Of a DNA stretch of 64,000 nt, positions 24,617 through 34,213 are shown in pieces. This stretch comes from Pseudomonadota bacterium (lineage in GTDB: Bacteria > Pseudomonadota > Alphaproteobacteria > Rhodospirillales > Magnetospirillaceae). Every line of letters begins with the position of its first letter. Within the stretch, counting starts at the first letter, position 1. The translations under genes and the position numbers were made by a program. The stretch covers positions 1 to 64,000 of the forward strand of contig JAJYTF010000023.1 of NCBI GenBank assembly GCA_021793155.1. Direction: 5' to 3'. The notes under the pieces are model-generated. The model did no database searches. It was not told the origin of the DNA and was given only the letters and a program-made list of their open reading frames with translations.

Positions 24617-25060
24617 ATGCGTGGGGATATTCGCCGAAGACGCTATGATACCTCCACCGCAAGATCCCTGGGGATCCTGCGGCGGGCGGTAGCTTCCTGG
24701 CTCGGCATATTCCTGGTGGCCTTCAACTTGGCCGCCGCCGGCGCATTGCCGATTCGCCCCAGCGACGCCGTCCTGTTTGCCGAAGGCAGGATCCAGCTTT
24801 GCACCGCCGACGGCATGGTCGTGGTCGATGCCAACGGCCAACCCGTCCAACACGGCGGCGAGCACGGTGCGCTGTGCGCGTTCTGCCTGCCCCTGCTGCA
24901 CGGCAATGTCGAGGCGCCCATGACCACGGTCGCGGGCGATACGGCGCCGCGATGGGCCAATGTGCGGCCGGTCCTTGCCGGCGAACTTTCACTGCCGCCC
25001 CCTGCGCGGTTTGCCACGAGCGCCTTCCCTCGGGCTCCTCCTTCCCTGCTGCCTTCCTGA
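24617..25060 (+). CDS. DUF2946-like small Cys/His protein upstream of a copper receptor
   Basis: A 147-residue protein: basic N-terminus, hydrophobic segment (about 25-45, signal or anchor), then IQLCTADGMVVVDANGQPV and a His/Cys cluster HGGEHGALCAFCLPLLHG (His79, His83, Cys87, Cys90, His95). The LCTADG...C-x-x-C arrangement matches the DUF2946 family, often found next to copper-related TonB receptors. Metal binding is plausible but inferred. The gene precedes the receptor gene by 125 bases. ATG 24617 is the start that keeps the hydrophobic segment near the N-terminus. Confidence 0.65.
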   Translation: MRGDIRRRRYDTSTARSLGILRRAVASWLGIFLVAFNLAAAGALPIRPSDAVLFAEGRIQLCTADGMVVVDANGQPVQHGGEHGALCAFCLPLLHGNVEAPMTTVAGDTAPRWANVRPVLAGELSLPPPARFATSAFPRAPPSLLPS

Positions 25061-25185
25061 CCTGTCATTGGCCGACCGCGCGGCCATCCACGCGGCGGCC
25101 CAGTCTCGGACTCTGAAAAGGGGGGCCGCCGCGCGCCCTGGCGCGCCGGGTCGCAGGGCCTCGCAGCATCTGGAAGACAATCATC

Positions 25186-27333
25186 ATGCACAACCTGTTC
25201 CGTTATCGGGCCATGACGGGTGCGTCATGGCTGGCGGTTGCCGCCTTCGCCTTGCCCGCCGTGGCTCAAGCCCAATCAGCCATCTTGTTGCCGCCGCTGT
25301 CCGTCCCCGCCGATACGCTGGGCAACGGGGCAGCGGTCGAGGACATCCCAGCCAGGCGAAGCACCACCAGCGATACCGCAGCGCTGCTGACCGGCATCCC
25401 CGGCGTCGGGCTGGCTTCGGGCGGCGGGGTGTCGAGCCTGCCAGTGATCCACGGCATGGCGGACGATCGCAACCGGGTGCTGGTCGACGGGATGACGATC
25501 CTTTCGGCATGCCCGAATCACATGAACCCCGCCATGTCGTACATGGATCCAGCCCAGGTCGACAGCATGGATGTGACGGCCGGTATCACCCCGGTCAGCC
25601 TCGGCGGCGACAGCATCGGCGGCACTGTTTCAGTACGAAGCGCTCCGCCGATCTTCGCCACGTCCGGTGAAGCCCTGTACACCGGCGGCAGTCTGTCGAC
25701 CTTCTTCCGCAGCAACGATCGCGCCATCGGCGGCTCGGTCGCCGCCGAAGCGGCCACCCAGGACGTCAGCCTGGCCTATACGGGTGCGGCCGTACGCGCC
25801 CGGGACTATCACGACGGTGACGGCGACCGCATCGCCTCGACTCTTTACGCCAGCGAAAACCACGCGGCCAGGCTGGCTGTCCGCCACGATGCCGCCCTGC
25901 TTACGCTGCAGGGCGGCCAGCAGTTCATTCCCTATGAAGGCTTTCCCAACCAGCGCATGGACCTGACCAGCAATCATGGCCGCTTCCTCAATGCCGCATA
26001 CACCGACGAGTTCGATTGGGGCCTCGTCGAGGCGCGGGCATATTGGCAGAACACCAAGCACGCAATGAATTTTCTCTCGGAAAAGGGTGGCGCCAATCCG
26101 GGCATGCCGATGAATACGGACGGCACCGATATGGGGTATTCGGTGAAGGCGGCCGTCACGCTGTCACCCACCGACACACTGACCATCGGCAACGAACTCC
26201 ATCGCTTCCGGCTCAATGACTGGTGGCCGCCGACCTCGGCGACACCCAACGGCATGATGAGCCCCAACACCTTCCTCAACATCAACGAGGGCCGCCGCGA
26301 CGATCTGGGCACTTATGCCGAGTGGGAGTCCAAGTGGTCGCCCCACTGGACCACGTTACTCGGCGCCCGCAACGACACCGTGTGGATGGATACCGGCGAC
26401 GTGCAGGGCTATTCCAACAACATGATGGCGCATTACGGGATCGACGCGGCCGCATTCAATGCCCAGGACCATGCCAGGACGGACGTCAATCTCGACCTCA
26501 CCGCCCTGGCCCGCTACGAGCCGAATGCCATGAACACCGAGGAGATCGGCTACGCCCGCAAGACCCGATCTCCCAATCTCTACGAACGCTATGCCTGGTC
26601 CACCGGAGCGATGGCAAGCAGCATGGTCAACTGGTTCGGCGACGCCAACGGTTATGTGGGCAACTTGGCCCTGAAGCCGGAAATCGCCAACACCATCAGC
26701 GCGTCGACCGGATGGCACGACGATGGACGCAAAAATTGGGAAGTCAAGATTACCCCCTACTACACATATGTTCAGGACTACATCAACGTGGACAGCCTGG
26801 GCCTCGTCACCGTCCGCAGCTCCCCGGTCCCCTTCGCCCTTCTCCGCTTCGCCAATCATGACGCCCAACTCTACGGCGTCGACCTTTCCGGCAGCCTCGG
26901 CCTGTGGGACAGCTCCGAGTATGGCCGCGTCCGGTTGAAAGGCGTCGTCGGCTGGGTGCGCGGCCAACAGATCAATAACGGCGACAACCTTTACCACCTG
27001 ACGCCGCTGAACGGCCTGCTGACGCTGCAGCACGACATCGGCCGCTGGGTCAGCGCCATCGACCTGCAGATGGTTGACACCAAGGCCTTCGTCGATCCGT
27101 TGCGGGAAGAGCCGATGACACCGGGCTACGCCGTGGTCAATCTGCGCACCGGCTATCGCTGGGACAACATCCAGGTGACGCTGGAAATCGATAACCTTTT
27201 CGACAAGCAGTACTACTTGCCGCTTGGTGGCGTCGACTTCGGCGACTGGAAACAAGCCGACTTTCGCGGGCCTTTGGGTCCATTGCCAGCCCCCGGACGA
27301 TCCGTCAACGCGGGCATGACCGTCACGTTCTGA
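25186..27333 (+). CDS. OprC/NosA-like TonB-dependent copper receptor
   Basis: A 715-residue outer-membrane receptor with signal peptide (cleavage near AQA, residue 29), plug domain (about 50-160) and 22-strand barrel ending GMTVTF. In the plug, VDGMTILSACPNHMNPAMSYMDP carries Cys109 and Met113 in a C-P-N-H-M arrangement, the copper-ligand signature of OprC/NosA receptors, which take up Cu for copper enzymes such as nitrous oxide reductase. Several other Met-rich spots (NNMMAHYG, MASSMV) are compatible with copper. The TGA overlaps the start of the tonB-like gene, so receptor and energiser are co-translated. Confidence 0.85.
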   Translation: MHNLFRYRAMTGASWLAVAAFALPAVAQAQSAILLPPLSVPADTLGNGAAVEDIPARRSTTSDTAALLTGIPGVGLASGGGVSSLPVIHGMADDRNRVLVDGMTILSACPNHMNPAMSYMDPAQVDSMDVTAGITPVSLGGDSIGGTVSVRSAPPIFATSGEALYTGGSLSTFFRSNDRAIGGSVAAEAATQDVSLAYTGAAVRARDYHDGDGDRIASTLYASENHAARLAVRHDAALLTLQGGQQFIPYEGFPNQRMDLTSNHGRFLNAAYTDEFDWGLVEARAYWQNTKHAMNFLSEKGGANPGMPMNTDGTDMGYSVKAAVTLSPTDTLTIGNELHRFRLNDWWPPTSATPNGMMSPNTFLNINEGRRDDLGTYAEWESKWSPHWTTLLGARNDTVWMDTGDVQGYSNNMMAHYGIDAAAFNAQDHARTDVNLDLTALARYEPNAMNTEEIGYARKTRSPNLYERYAWSTGAMASSMVNWFGDANGYVGNLALKPEIANTISASTGWHDDGRKNWEVKITPYYTYVQDYINVDSLGLVTVRSSPVPFALLRFANHDAQLYGVDLSGSLGLWDSSEYGRVRLKGVVGWVRGQQINNGDNLYHLTPLNGLLTLQHDIGRWVSAIDLQMVDTKAFVDPLREEPMTPGYAVVNLRTGYRWDNIQVTLEIDNLFDKQYYLPLGGVDFGDWKQADFRGPLGPLPAPGRSVNAGMTVTF

Positions 27334-28109
27334 TGTGCGTTCACCCGCCACCGGAACTCGGGCACGGCCGAGGGAAGACCGCTTCCCTCGGATGGCCGTC
27401 CTTCGGCTGGTGCGCCGCGCTATCTTTCGCCGCGCACTTGGTCGCCCTGCTGTGGATCTTGCGGACGCCGGCCCCGCCCCAGCACAACGACCTCCCGCCC
27501 TCTTTCGTGGCCAGGGAACTGGTCTTCCTCGAACCAGAGGCAATGTCAGTGCCGAAACCGGACACGGATTTCGCCTTCCCCGCCAAGGCGGCCGATCCGG
27601 AAATCGCGAAGCAGCCGACACCGACGCAACCAGAAAGACCAGTGCGCCGCACGCCCATACCGGTCAGCGCGTCGCCGGTACCGGCACCAGCGACGACCCC
27701 CGTCACGACAGCCGCCGCTCGGCCCGAAACATCAGCGGAAGCCCCCCAGGGCCAGGCGGACGGCAGGCCGACCGCCTGGCCCGCAGCCGCGCCGGCCGTC
27801 CCGGCACAACCATCGGCAGACTCCGCACGCTCGGCCGACGACGCGCTGCGGTCTTACGCAAAAGCGATCTGGTTGCACATCGAACAGCGGGAACCACGAC
27901 GGCTCCGTTCGCCAGGCACCGCCATCGTCACCTTCTCGCTGGCGACCGACGGGGGTTTGCTGGCCGCGGAAATCACCCGGTCGAGCGGCCTGGAACCAGT
28001 CGATCGAGCCGCTATCGAAGCGGTGCACGACGCAGCACCCTTTCCGCCACCACCGCCGGGTGTCAGTCAGGCACAACTTACGTTCGCCCTGCCGTTCAAC
28101 GTCCGATAG
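27333..28109 (+). CDS. TonB-family energy transducer
   Basis: A 258-residue protein with one N-terminal anchor helix (about 22-42), a long Pro/Ala-rich periplasmic spacer (70-165) and a C-terminal TonB domain. The TonB domain has YAKAIWLHIEQREPRRLRSPG, then GTAIVTFSLATDGG, and ends LTFALPFNV. It transmits proton-motive energy from an ExbBD complex to an outer-membrane receptor, most likely the adjacent copper receptor. No exbB or exbD is in the window, so those must come from elsewhere. Confidence 0.85.
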   Translation: MCVHPPPELGHGRGKTASLGWPSFGWCAALSFAAHLVALLWILRTPAPPQHNDLPPSFVARELVFLEPEAMSVPKPDTDFAFPAKAADPEIAKQPTPTQPERPVRRTPIPVSASPVPAPATTPVTTAAARPETSAEAPQGQADGRPTAWPAAAPAVPAQPSADSARSADDALRSYAKAIWLHIEQREPRRLRSPGTAIVTFSLATDGGLLAAEITRSSGLEPVDRAAIEAVHDAAPFPPPPPGVSQAQLTFALPFNVR

Positions 28110-28124
28110 ATGAGCAGTAACCAT

Positions 28125-28159
28125 AGGTAGCATTAATAATAAATTTTATTTTATTACCT
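28125..28159 (+). terminator. AT-rich hairpin after the copper operon
   Basis: AGGTA (28125-28129) and TACCT (28155-28159) close an almost entirely A/T palindromic segment, 16 bases after the tonB-like stop. It may be a terminator or part of the promoter for the following chemoreceptor gene. Confidence 0.35.
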
Positions 28160-28349
28160 TAGATTTCCAGCTTTCGTCGCTGTGTTGGAAACGAGGCCGT
28201 CAATGATTCTCCAGATTCGACTTGCCTGTGCCCGATGCGGCCGAGGCATCTCTCCCACCCTATATTGCCCAGCCTATCCGTTCCTTTATCCATACAAGAT
28301 TTCAGGCTATGATCCTTCGCGCGGGCGCGCGAATAAACAGGGTACCGGA

Positions 28350-29930
28350 ATGGGTCTCTCGATAATTCGACTTATTAAAGTCTTTCTTCACGGCATCGGC
28401 CTCAAGATATTGATCGCCTTCCTGCCACCCATCGGCTTGGTCTGGCTGTTTTTCATCGCCTACCTTCGAACTCTCGAACGCTACAGCCCTGATTCAATCG
28501 GAGGAGCCTTGCTCTGGGGCCTTGCCGGCATCGTCGTCGCCAGCACCATCGTCATCTGGCTGATCTTATCCACGGTCCCGGCGCTGCGCGAGATCGTCAA
28601 CGTCACCGACAGCCTGGCCGACGGCGAACTCGGGGTCGACATTCCAAGCCGCGCGCGCCGCGACGAAGTCGGCGAAATGGCCCGGGCGCTGCAGATCTTC
28701 AAGGACAACGCCATCGAGAGTCAGCGTCTGCGCGCCGCCCAGGAAGAGGAGCGGCAGCAGGGGCAGCGGGAGAAGCTGGCCGCGCTGCAGCGGATGGCCG
28801 AAGCAGTAGAGCGCGAGACGCGCGCCGCGGTGGAGAAGGTCGCCGACCAGACCCGCCAGATGGCCGGAAACGCCGACAGCATGGTAGACTCGGCCAACGC
28901 CGTGACACGCAGTGCGGAAGACGTGGTCACCGCCGCGGACAAGGCCTTGGCCAACGCCCAGACGGTGTCGGCCGCGTCGGAGCAGTTGCTGGGATCGATC
29001 ACCCTGATCGAAGACCAGGTCTCGACGGCGACGACGGTAACCCATCAGGCAGTGGCGGCGGTCGAGAGCGCCAACGTCACCATCGGACAGCTTTCGGAAT
29101 CGGTAGTACGCATCGACGAGGTCGCTCAACTGATTCAGGCGATCGCCGCCCAGACCAATCTTCTCGCCCTCAACGCCACGATCGAAGCCGCTCGGGCTGG
29201 CGAAGCGGGCAAAGGGTTCGCCGTCGTCGCCACCGAAGTGAAGAATCTCGCCGCCCAGACCGCCAAGTCGACCGACGAGATCACACGGCAGATCATCGAG
29301 ATACAGGCCCGCACCAATGGCGCGGTCGAAGCGATGGGAACCATTACGAAAGCCATCGGCGACGTCGATTCCATTTCCACTTCGATTGCCTCCGCCATCC
29401 AGCAGCAAAGCGCGGCGACCTCGGCCATCACCCGCAGCGTTCAGGAGACCAGCGAGGCCGCCACCGCGGTGACAAAGCGCATCGCCCAAGTCTCAGCCGA
29501 GGCCAATTCCACCGGACAGCGGGCCAGTGAAGTGAGCGCCATGTCATCGGAAGTCGCTGGCGCCATGGACGCTTTGGAGACGGTACTGATCCGCACGGTG
29601 CGGCGGACCAAGGACATCGACCGTCGCATGACTCCCCGCTACCCGGTCGAAAACGAATGCCAGGTAACCATCGACGGCCAAACCGTCGCGGGGCACCTGA
29701 ACGATTTCTCGCTGGGCGGGGCGAATGTCGCGGTGGGTGAAACCAAGGCAACCAGCGGCGAGCGTATCGCCCTGAAAATCGCCGGTATCACCCCCGAAAT
29801 TCCCGCTGTGGTGAAAAGCAAGCAGCACGGCAACCTGCATGTGGCCTTTGCCGACGATGAACGGACGCGGCCGGAATTCACCCGGGAATTCACCCGGCTG
29901 ACCGAGGGTAAAAGACCGCTGGAGACTTAA
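28350..29930 (+). CDS. Methyl-accepting chemotaxis protein with C-terminal PilZ domain
   Basis: A 526-residue receptor. Two close transmembrane helices (about 17-38 and 52-74) are joined by only a short loop, so there is no periplasmic ligand domain. A HAMP domain follows (75-125), then a coiled signalling domain with the CheA/CheW hairpin ([20 protein letters not shown]). The C-terminus (about 425-520) has RRMTPRYPV and [10 protein letters not shown], the RxxxR and D/N-x-S-x-x-G motifs of c-di-GMP-binding PilZ domains, as in Azospirillum Tlp1. The receptor may therefore tune chemotaxis to c-di-GMP or internal energy state. ATG 28350 was chosen because upstream codons encode an unlikely leader. 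Confidence 0.88.
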   Translation: MGLSIIRLIKVFLHGIGLKILIAFLPPIGLVWLFFIAYLRTLERYSPDSIGGALLWGLAGIVVASTIVIWLILSTVPALREIVNVTDSLADGELGVDIPSRARRDEVGEMARALQIFKDNAIESQRLRAAQEEERQQGQREKLAALQRMAEAVERETRAAVEKVADQTRQMAGNADSMVDSANAVTRSAEDVVTAADKALANAQTVSAASEQLLGSITLIEDQVSTATTVTHQAVAAVESANVTIGQLSESVVRIDEVAQLIQAIAAQTNLLALNATIEAARAGEAGKGFAVVATEVKNLAAQTAKSTDEITRQIIEIQARTNGAVEAMGTITKAIGDVDSISTSIASAIQQQSAATSAITRSVQETSEAATAVTKRIAQVSAEANSTGQRASEVSAMSSEVAGAMDALETVLIRTVRRTKDIDRRMTPRYPVENECQVTIDGQTVAGHLNDFSLGGANVAVGETKATSGERIALKIAGITPEIPAVVKSKQHGNLHVAFADDERTRPEFTREFTRLTEGKRPLET

Positions 29931-29947
29931 CCCGGGTTTCCCTCGCC

Positions 29948-30283
29948 TCAGCGTTCGCTATTGTCCATGATGCCGAGCTTGTCGATGACCTGCTCGACTC
30001 CCGGCACCTTTTCGGCAAGCGAGACGAGCTGGCGGCGCTCGAACTCAGTGTCGACCAGTCCGTTCAGGTAGACCACGTGATCGATTGTCTGGATGTAGAG
30101 ATAATCCGGCCTCAGGTTCGGATGGGCAGCGACCTGGGCCTCCACCGCCGCCTGAATCTTGGCATCGCCGGCACAGTCGCTGGATCTGCACTTCTCCAGA
30201 AAATCGACGACGGAACAGGCAGAGAGAATGCCGCCCAGAGCCAGAACGAGTGCGACCGCACGGACTGATTTGCTCGAAACCAT
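29948..30283 (-). CDS. BON-domain lipoprotein
   Basis: A 111-residue protein from ATG 30283 with a lipoprotein signal peptide (GGILSAC). A Cys pair follows (KCRSSDC), then a single BON domain (residues about 40-108): IQAAVEAQVAAHPNLRPD, VVYLNGLVDTEFER, PGVEQVIDKLGIM. BON proteins are periplasmic or outer-membrane associated and help envelope stability. It converges with the chemoreceptor gene upstream. Single-domain members are shorter than OsmY-type proteins. Confidence 0.8.
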   Translation of the reverse strand: MVSSKSVRAVALVLALGGILSACSVVDFLEKCRSSDCAGDAKIQAAVEAQVAAHPNLRPDYLYIQTIDHVVYLNGLVDTEFERRQLVSLAEKVPGVEQVIDKLGIMDNSER

Positions 30284-30541
30284 TTTCCTGCTCCCTGCGA
30301 CTGCCCGGAACCCACCGCCTTGCCGCAAAGACATTTCACGCCCCTACCGATTGCCCTTGCGCCGAGCAAGGCCGGCAGCCCGACCTTCGGTCTATAGTAC
30401 CCGATATAACCGCTGGTCGGAATGGGCCGGCCAGGCAGGCCGCAACCTCTGCTTTCGTAGAGGCATCCCCATATGGCATTAACATCTGTTCATATACGAC
30501 ATTCACATTTTCGTCATACGCTTCCGTTGAGGGCAAAGCAC
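30284..30541. other. Intergenic DNA before the hairpin element
   Basis: With the following element this forms a 407-base gap. No reading frame is convincing. The stretch 30475-30530 is AT-rich and could contain a promoter for the downstream chemoreceptor. Confidence 0.45.
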
Positions 30542-30663
30542 CAGTGGTCCGCCCCAGCCGCCTGGCTTCCAAGCGTCTGGATAAGGCAGCCCACTAACTG
30601 ATTGAATTATTGTAAGACTCTGACAGATGGTGACGGGACCATTCGTCAGATTCTCAGCACTAG
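30542..30663 (+). mobile_element. Hairpin MITE-like element, copy B
   Basis: Begins CAGTGGTCCGCCCC and ends CAGCACTAG. Aligned by hand against the reverse complement of 41508-41630 it matches without gaps at roughly 96 of 123 positions. The right end has the TA flank; the left TA has become CA. The 3' half can fold into an imperfect stem. Relative to copy A some stem changes keep pairing (C:G to T:A, A:T to G:C). It lies 27 bases upstream of the chemoreceptor start codon, so it may influence that gene's expression. Confidence 0.65.
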
Positions 30664-30680
30664 GCTGACGGAAACGTCAA

Positions 30681-30690
30681 GGGGGGGGGG
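30681..30690 (+). promoter_or_regulatory. G10 homopolymer directly abutting the chemoreceptor start codon
   Basis: Ten consecutive G run straight into ATG 30691. There is no other ribosome-binding sequence, so the tract itself must act as the Shine-Dalgarno region or translation must start elsewhere (for example ATG 30721). Homopolymeric G tracts are prone to length change, which would alter initiation. Confidence 0.6.
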
Positions 30691-32796
30691 ATGACGATCC
30701 AGTTCCGCATCTTTAATCGCATGTCCGTGCGCACCTTGCTCGGCTTGATGGTTGGCAGCATGGGCGCTCTGCTCGCCGTATTCTGCGTGGTTTCGCTGGT
30801 GAATGCGGCGGTGGACGTCAGGGATGGCCGCAAGATCGCCCAGATGGCCAAGGCCAGCGAGCGTCTGCTCGACGTCTACGGCATCGGCCGGTATGTCCGC
30901 GGCGATACGCTGAGCGCCTTGGCGGCAGAGCATCCGGCATCCCCCGATCTGGCCACGCGGGTGGCCCACGACAAGGAACTCCTGACCACGGAGTTCCCTG
31001 GCGTGATGGCCGCCTTGGCGCCGATTGACGATCCGGCATTCGCCAAGCCGATCGCCACGTTGCGCGACAGCGAGGCGGCGATCGCGGCAATGCTGCCGCG
31101 GGCCGAGGCCGCCATCCGCTTGCCGAAAAGCGAACGGCCGGCCGATTTGGCCTTCGACGCCGCAAGCGCCGCCTTGCTGAATGCCTTAACGGCGCTGTCC
31201 CAGCAGTTGGAAGGCTCGGTCAAAGGCGAGGACGGCATCATCGACCAGCTTCTGGCAATAAAGGACGCCGTGCTGGCGGTCCGCGAAAGCAACGGCAAAA
31301 CCATCCTGATGATGGGCAAGGTGTTGAGCGGCGACCGGCAGCTGTCGGTCGACCAGCAGATCACGCTGGCCCGCAATGGCGCCGCCATGATGGCATCGTG
31401 GGAGAACATCAAACAAATGGTTGCCTGGGACAAAGTGCCCCAACAGGTGACACAGGCGGTGCGCGCAGCCGACGGCAAGGTTTTCCAAGACGGCATGAAC
31501 GCCCGCGCGGCGCTGATTCAAACCCTGGCCGAAGGCCGTCCGACGGAAACGACGGCGGCGCAATTCCTGGAAACGGCAACCCACGAGGTAATTCTCATAA
31601 ACGCAGTCGGGTCGACGGCCTTGCAACAGGTCGTGGCGCGTGCCGAGCATCGCCTCGGCGCGGCCGAGCGTTCCCTGCTGGTAATGGGCATCCTTCTGTT
31701 GGTGGTCGCCGCTGTCGTCATCCACGGCCAGGTGACGGTATGGCGCCGGGTCAGCCGCCCGGTGGCCAAGCTGACCGAAGCGATCGGGCATTTCGCGCGC
31801 CAGGACTATGATGCACATCTCCTCGAGATCACCACCGAGGATGAGTTCGGCCGCATGCGCCAAGCGCTGGTGACTTTGGCGGACAACGGCCGGGCCGCTC
31901 TCGATGCACAACGGCAACGGGCCGAGGAACAGCGCCGAATCAGTGAGAGAGCGGCGCATATCGACCGGCTCTGCCGGGCCTTCGAGGAGAGGGTGAGAGA
32001 CAGCCTGACCGGGGTCGGCGCGGCGACCGGCCAACTGGACGCAGCATCCCGGGCGATGGGAGAAGCCGCCGAAGAGGCCTCTCGGCAAAGCCAATCGATG
32101 GCGGCCGCGGTGGCCGAAGCCTCGCAAGGCATCGCCACGGTGGCCTCGGCCAGCGAGGAGCTGTCCAGTTCGATCCACGAAATCGGCCGCCAGACGGCCC
32201 AGTCGACCTCCATCGCCGCAGAGGCGGTCGCCAAGGCGGGACAGACGAGCACCGCCATCAGCGGCCTGGCCGCGGTCAGTGATAAGATCGGCGAAATCCT
32301 GACATTGATCAACGGCATCGCCAGCCAGACCAATCTGCTGGCGTTGAACGCCACCATCGAGGCTGCACGCGCCGGCGAAGCCGGAAAAGGCTTTGCCGTC
32401 GTGGCCGGCGAAGTGAAGGCGCTGGCCAACCAGACAGCCAAGGCGACCGACGAGATCGGCGGCCAGATCCAGCAGATCCAAACCATGACCCGTCAGGCGG
32501 TGGACGGCGTGAGGGAAATCGAAACGGTGATCGGCGAGATGAATGGAATAGCCTCCGGGATCGCCGGCGCCGTCGAAGAGCAGAGCGCGGCCACCCGCGA
32601 GATCGCCCGCAATGTGGCCCAAGTCTCCCGCGCGACCGGCACCATCAGCGAAGACAGCGCCGGCCTGGCCAACCACGCCGGACAGTCCAGCACGACGGCC
32701 GCCGAGGTGTTGGCGGCGAGCAAAGGCATGGGCACCCGGATCGCCGCATTGGAAGACGAGGTCCGGCGCTTCCTGGAGGGGTTGCGCACCGCCTGA
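30691..32796 (+). CDS. Methyl-accepting chemotaxis protein with helical periplasmic sensor
   Basis: A 701-residue chemoreceptor. Helix TM1 is at about 15-38, then a roughly 290-residue all-helical periplasmic region, TM2 (329-346) and HAMP (348-400). The signalling domain has the hairpin [31 protein letters not shown]. The periplasmic part has no motif I recognise; it may be a long helical-bundle sensor. The start codon directly follows a G10 tract. Neither this nor the other receptor gene has chemotaxis kinase genes nearby. Confidence 0.88.
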   Translation: MTIQFRIFNRMSVRTLLGLMVGSMGALLAVFCVVSLVNAAVDVRDGRKIAQMAKASERLLDVYGIGRYVRGDTLSALAAEHPASPDLATRVAHDKELLTTEFPGVMAALAPIDDPAFAKPIATLRDSEAAIAAMLPRAEAAIRLPKSERPADLAFDAASAALLNALTALSQQLEGSVKGEDGIIDQLLAIKDAVLAVRESNGKTILMMGKVLSGDRQLSVDQQITLARNGAAMMASWENIKQMVAWDKVPQQVTQAVRAADGKVFQDGMNARAALIQTLAEGRPTETTAAQFLETATHEVILINAVGSTALQQVVARAEHRLGAAERSLLVMGILLLVVAAVVIHGQVTVWRRVSRPVAKLTEAIGHFARQDYDAHLLEITTEDEFGRMRQALVTLADNGRAALDAQRQRAEEQRRISERAAHIDRLCRAFEERVRDSLTGVGAATGQLDAASRAMGEAAEEASRQSQSMAAAVAEASQGIATVASASEELSSSIHEIGRQTAQSTSIAAEAVAKAGQTSTAISGLAAVSDKIGEILTLINGIASQTNLLALNATIEAARAGEAGKGFAVVAGEVKALANQTAKATDEIGGQIQQIQTMTRQAVDGVREIETVIGEMNGIASGIAGAVEEQSAATREIARNVAQVSRATGTISEDSAGLANHAGQSSTTAAEVLAASKGMGTRIAALEDEVRRFLEGLRTA

Positions 32797-32876
32797 CGGA
32801 AGACGGGACCGGCGGCAGCGCGGGCGCTCATCGCACCAGCCAAGCTGCGATGAGCGCGATACATTGCAGCATGCTA

Positions 32877-33548
32877 TTATACGCCGTGGGGCAGGCCCTG
32901 GATGAGACCAACCAACTGCGCGACATAGGCGGCATCTGCATTCCCGGCCGCCGCCGAATGGCTGCCGACCATATGGTCCGTCGCCATCCAGGTTGCGATG
33001 TTGGAAATCGTGGATGGAGTCATTTGCACATCATATGCATATGTGGAGTCGGCCCCTGAGGCGATAGCCACGACTCCGCCATTGCTGACGATCGCACTGC
33101 CGCTCGACCCGGCCGCTTGAGGATGATCATCCACGACTAAACCTGGTATCTGTGTCGTCTGCATGGTGACCGCTGTGGAAGCCTGATGGCCGGTCGCGAT
33201 AGTCTGTCCCGCAATCACCGTTCCTGGGTAACCGATCTTGGTAGCCGCCATTCCATCCGTTACGCCGAGCGTCAATGGCATCCAGGTTGGCGCCGTGGTG
33301 TTGAGGTGGATCACGGCGTAGTCGTTGGGAATCGTCCCAATGATCTCGGTGGCCCCGGCCGGTGCCTCCGCTGCGTGCGTCGCCACTCCCGCCAGCACGG
33401 CACCAGTGGAGAGCGTTATGCTCGCCGTCGCCCCGATGGAGGAAATGATATGCGCCACGGTCAGCACTTCGTCAGGGGCGATAAGTACTCCGGATGCCTG
33501 CTCGGAGCCAATGGTGATATCAACTACCGCAGAAACGTCATTACTCAT
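32877..33548 (-). CDS. Trypsin-like serine protease domain protein without signal peptide
   Basis: A 223-residue protein with a chymotrypsin-like fold. The probable catalytic triad is His33 (EVLTVAHIIS), Asp76 (IPNDYAVIHL) and Ser149 (AAGSSGSAIVS), in the correct order and spacing. The N-terminus (MSNDVSAVVDITIG) is not a signal peptide. The protein may be cytoplasmic or exported by a route that needs none; the short C-terminal extension after about 195 has no RTX repeats. It stands alone between the chemoreceptor and a 665-base gap. Confidence 0.7.
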   Translation of the reverse strand: MSNDVSAVVDITIGSEQASGVLIAPDEVLTVAHIISSIGATASITLSTGAVLAGVATHAAEAPAGATEIIGTIPNDYAVIHLNTTAPTWMPLTLGVTDGMAATKIGYPGTVIAGQTIATGHQASTAVTMQTTQIPGLVVDDHPQAAGSSGSAIVSNGGVVAIASGADSTYAYDVQMTPSTISNIATWMATDHMVGSHSAAAGNADAAYVAQLVGLIQGLPHGV

Positions 33549-34213
33549 ACACAGCCTCTTTTTGTGGCAGTTACGACGCGCGCAACGGCGGATTACTCAC
33601 TACTCGATCGATGGATTGGCAGTCGCCCAAGGCTCCCGGGCGTCCAACCGACACGGCCGGGGACATTATCCATCGCGCCTCTTTGCGGCCGGCTACGAAA
33701 CATCGGCCCGGCGCGGAGTGGAGTAATGATACTTGGCATCCAACGGGATCTATCCTGCGATAACAGAATAGTCGATCAAGAATGGCCGATTCCCGCACCC
33801 AATGCACACGATGTATTTGTGCTACGCATACATCGTCCCACGCCCGGGCAGAAGCATCCCTTATGGATTTGTTTTTGTACAGGTATATTTTTGCATACAA
33901 CTATCCACACATAACAATACGACATGCGACGAATCGTATTAACCTATTTCAGATCGCGGATTAAGCCGTTCGCGGCCCGAGTATGCGGTTTACCCCCACA
34001 AAGACTGCCTAACGGCAAGGCAGTGCGACGTCCGAGGATTCCGCGATGTGGGAAAGAAATTTGTCGGTGACGAGCGCTCGTCTCCGGACGGTGTTCGGCG
34101 GCAAGGCGTGCGATCAGCGCCTCGACTCACGCAGAGCCATGAATCCTGCCGCGATTGTCACCCACGATGTGGTTCGAATACGGGTCCTTGCTGAATATCC
34201 AGGAAAAGGAAAG
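33549..34213. other. 665-base intergenic region before the polysaccharide locus
   Basis: No frame on either strand resembles a protein. Composition changes sharply: 33860-33960 is very AT-rich (possible promoter or protein-binding region). A hairpin ACTGCCT-AACGGCA-AGGCAGT lies at 34004-34024. The position at the edge of the glycan locus could mark an exchange boundary. Confidence 0.5.

Noticed and set aside
32600-32905. Short frames at the 3' end of the second chemoreceptor
   Set aside because: They are alternative-frame readings of the chemoreceptor coding sequence.
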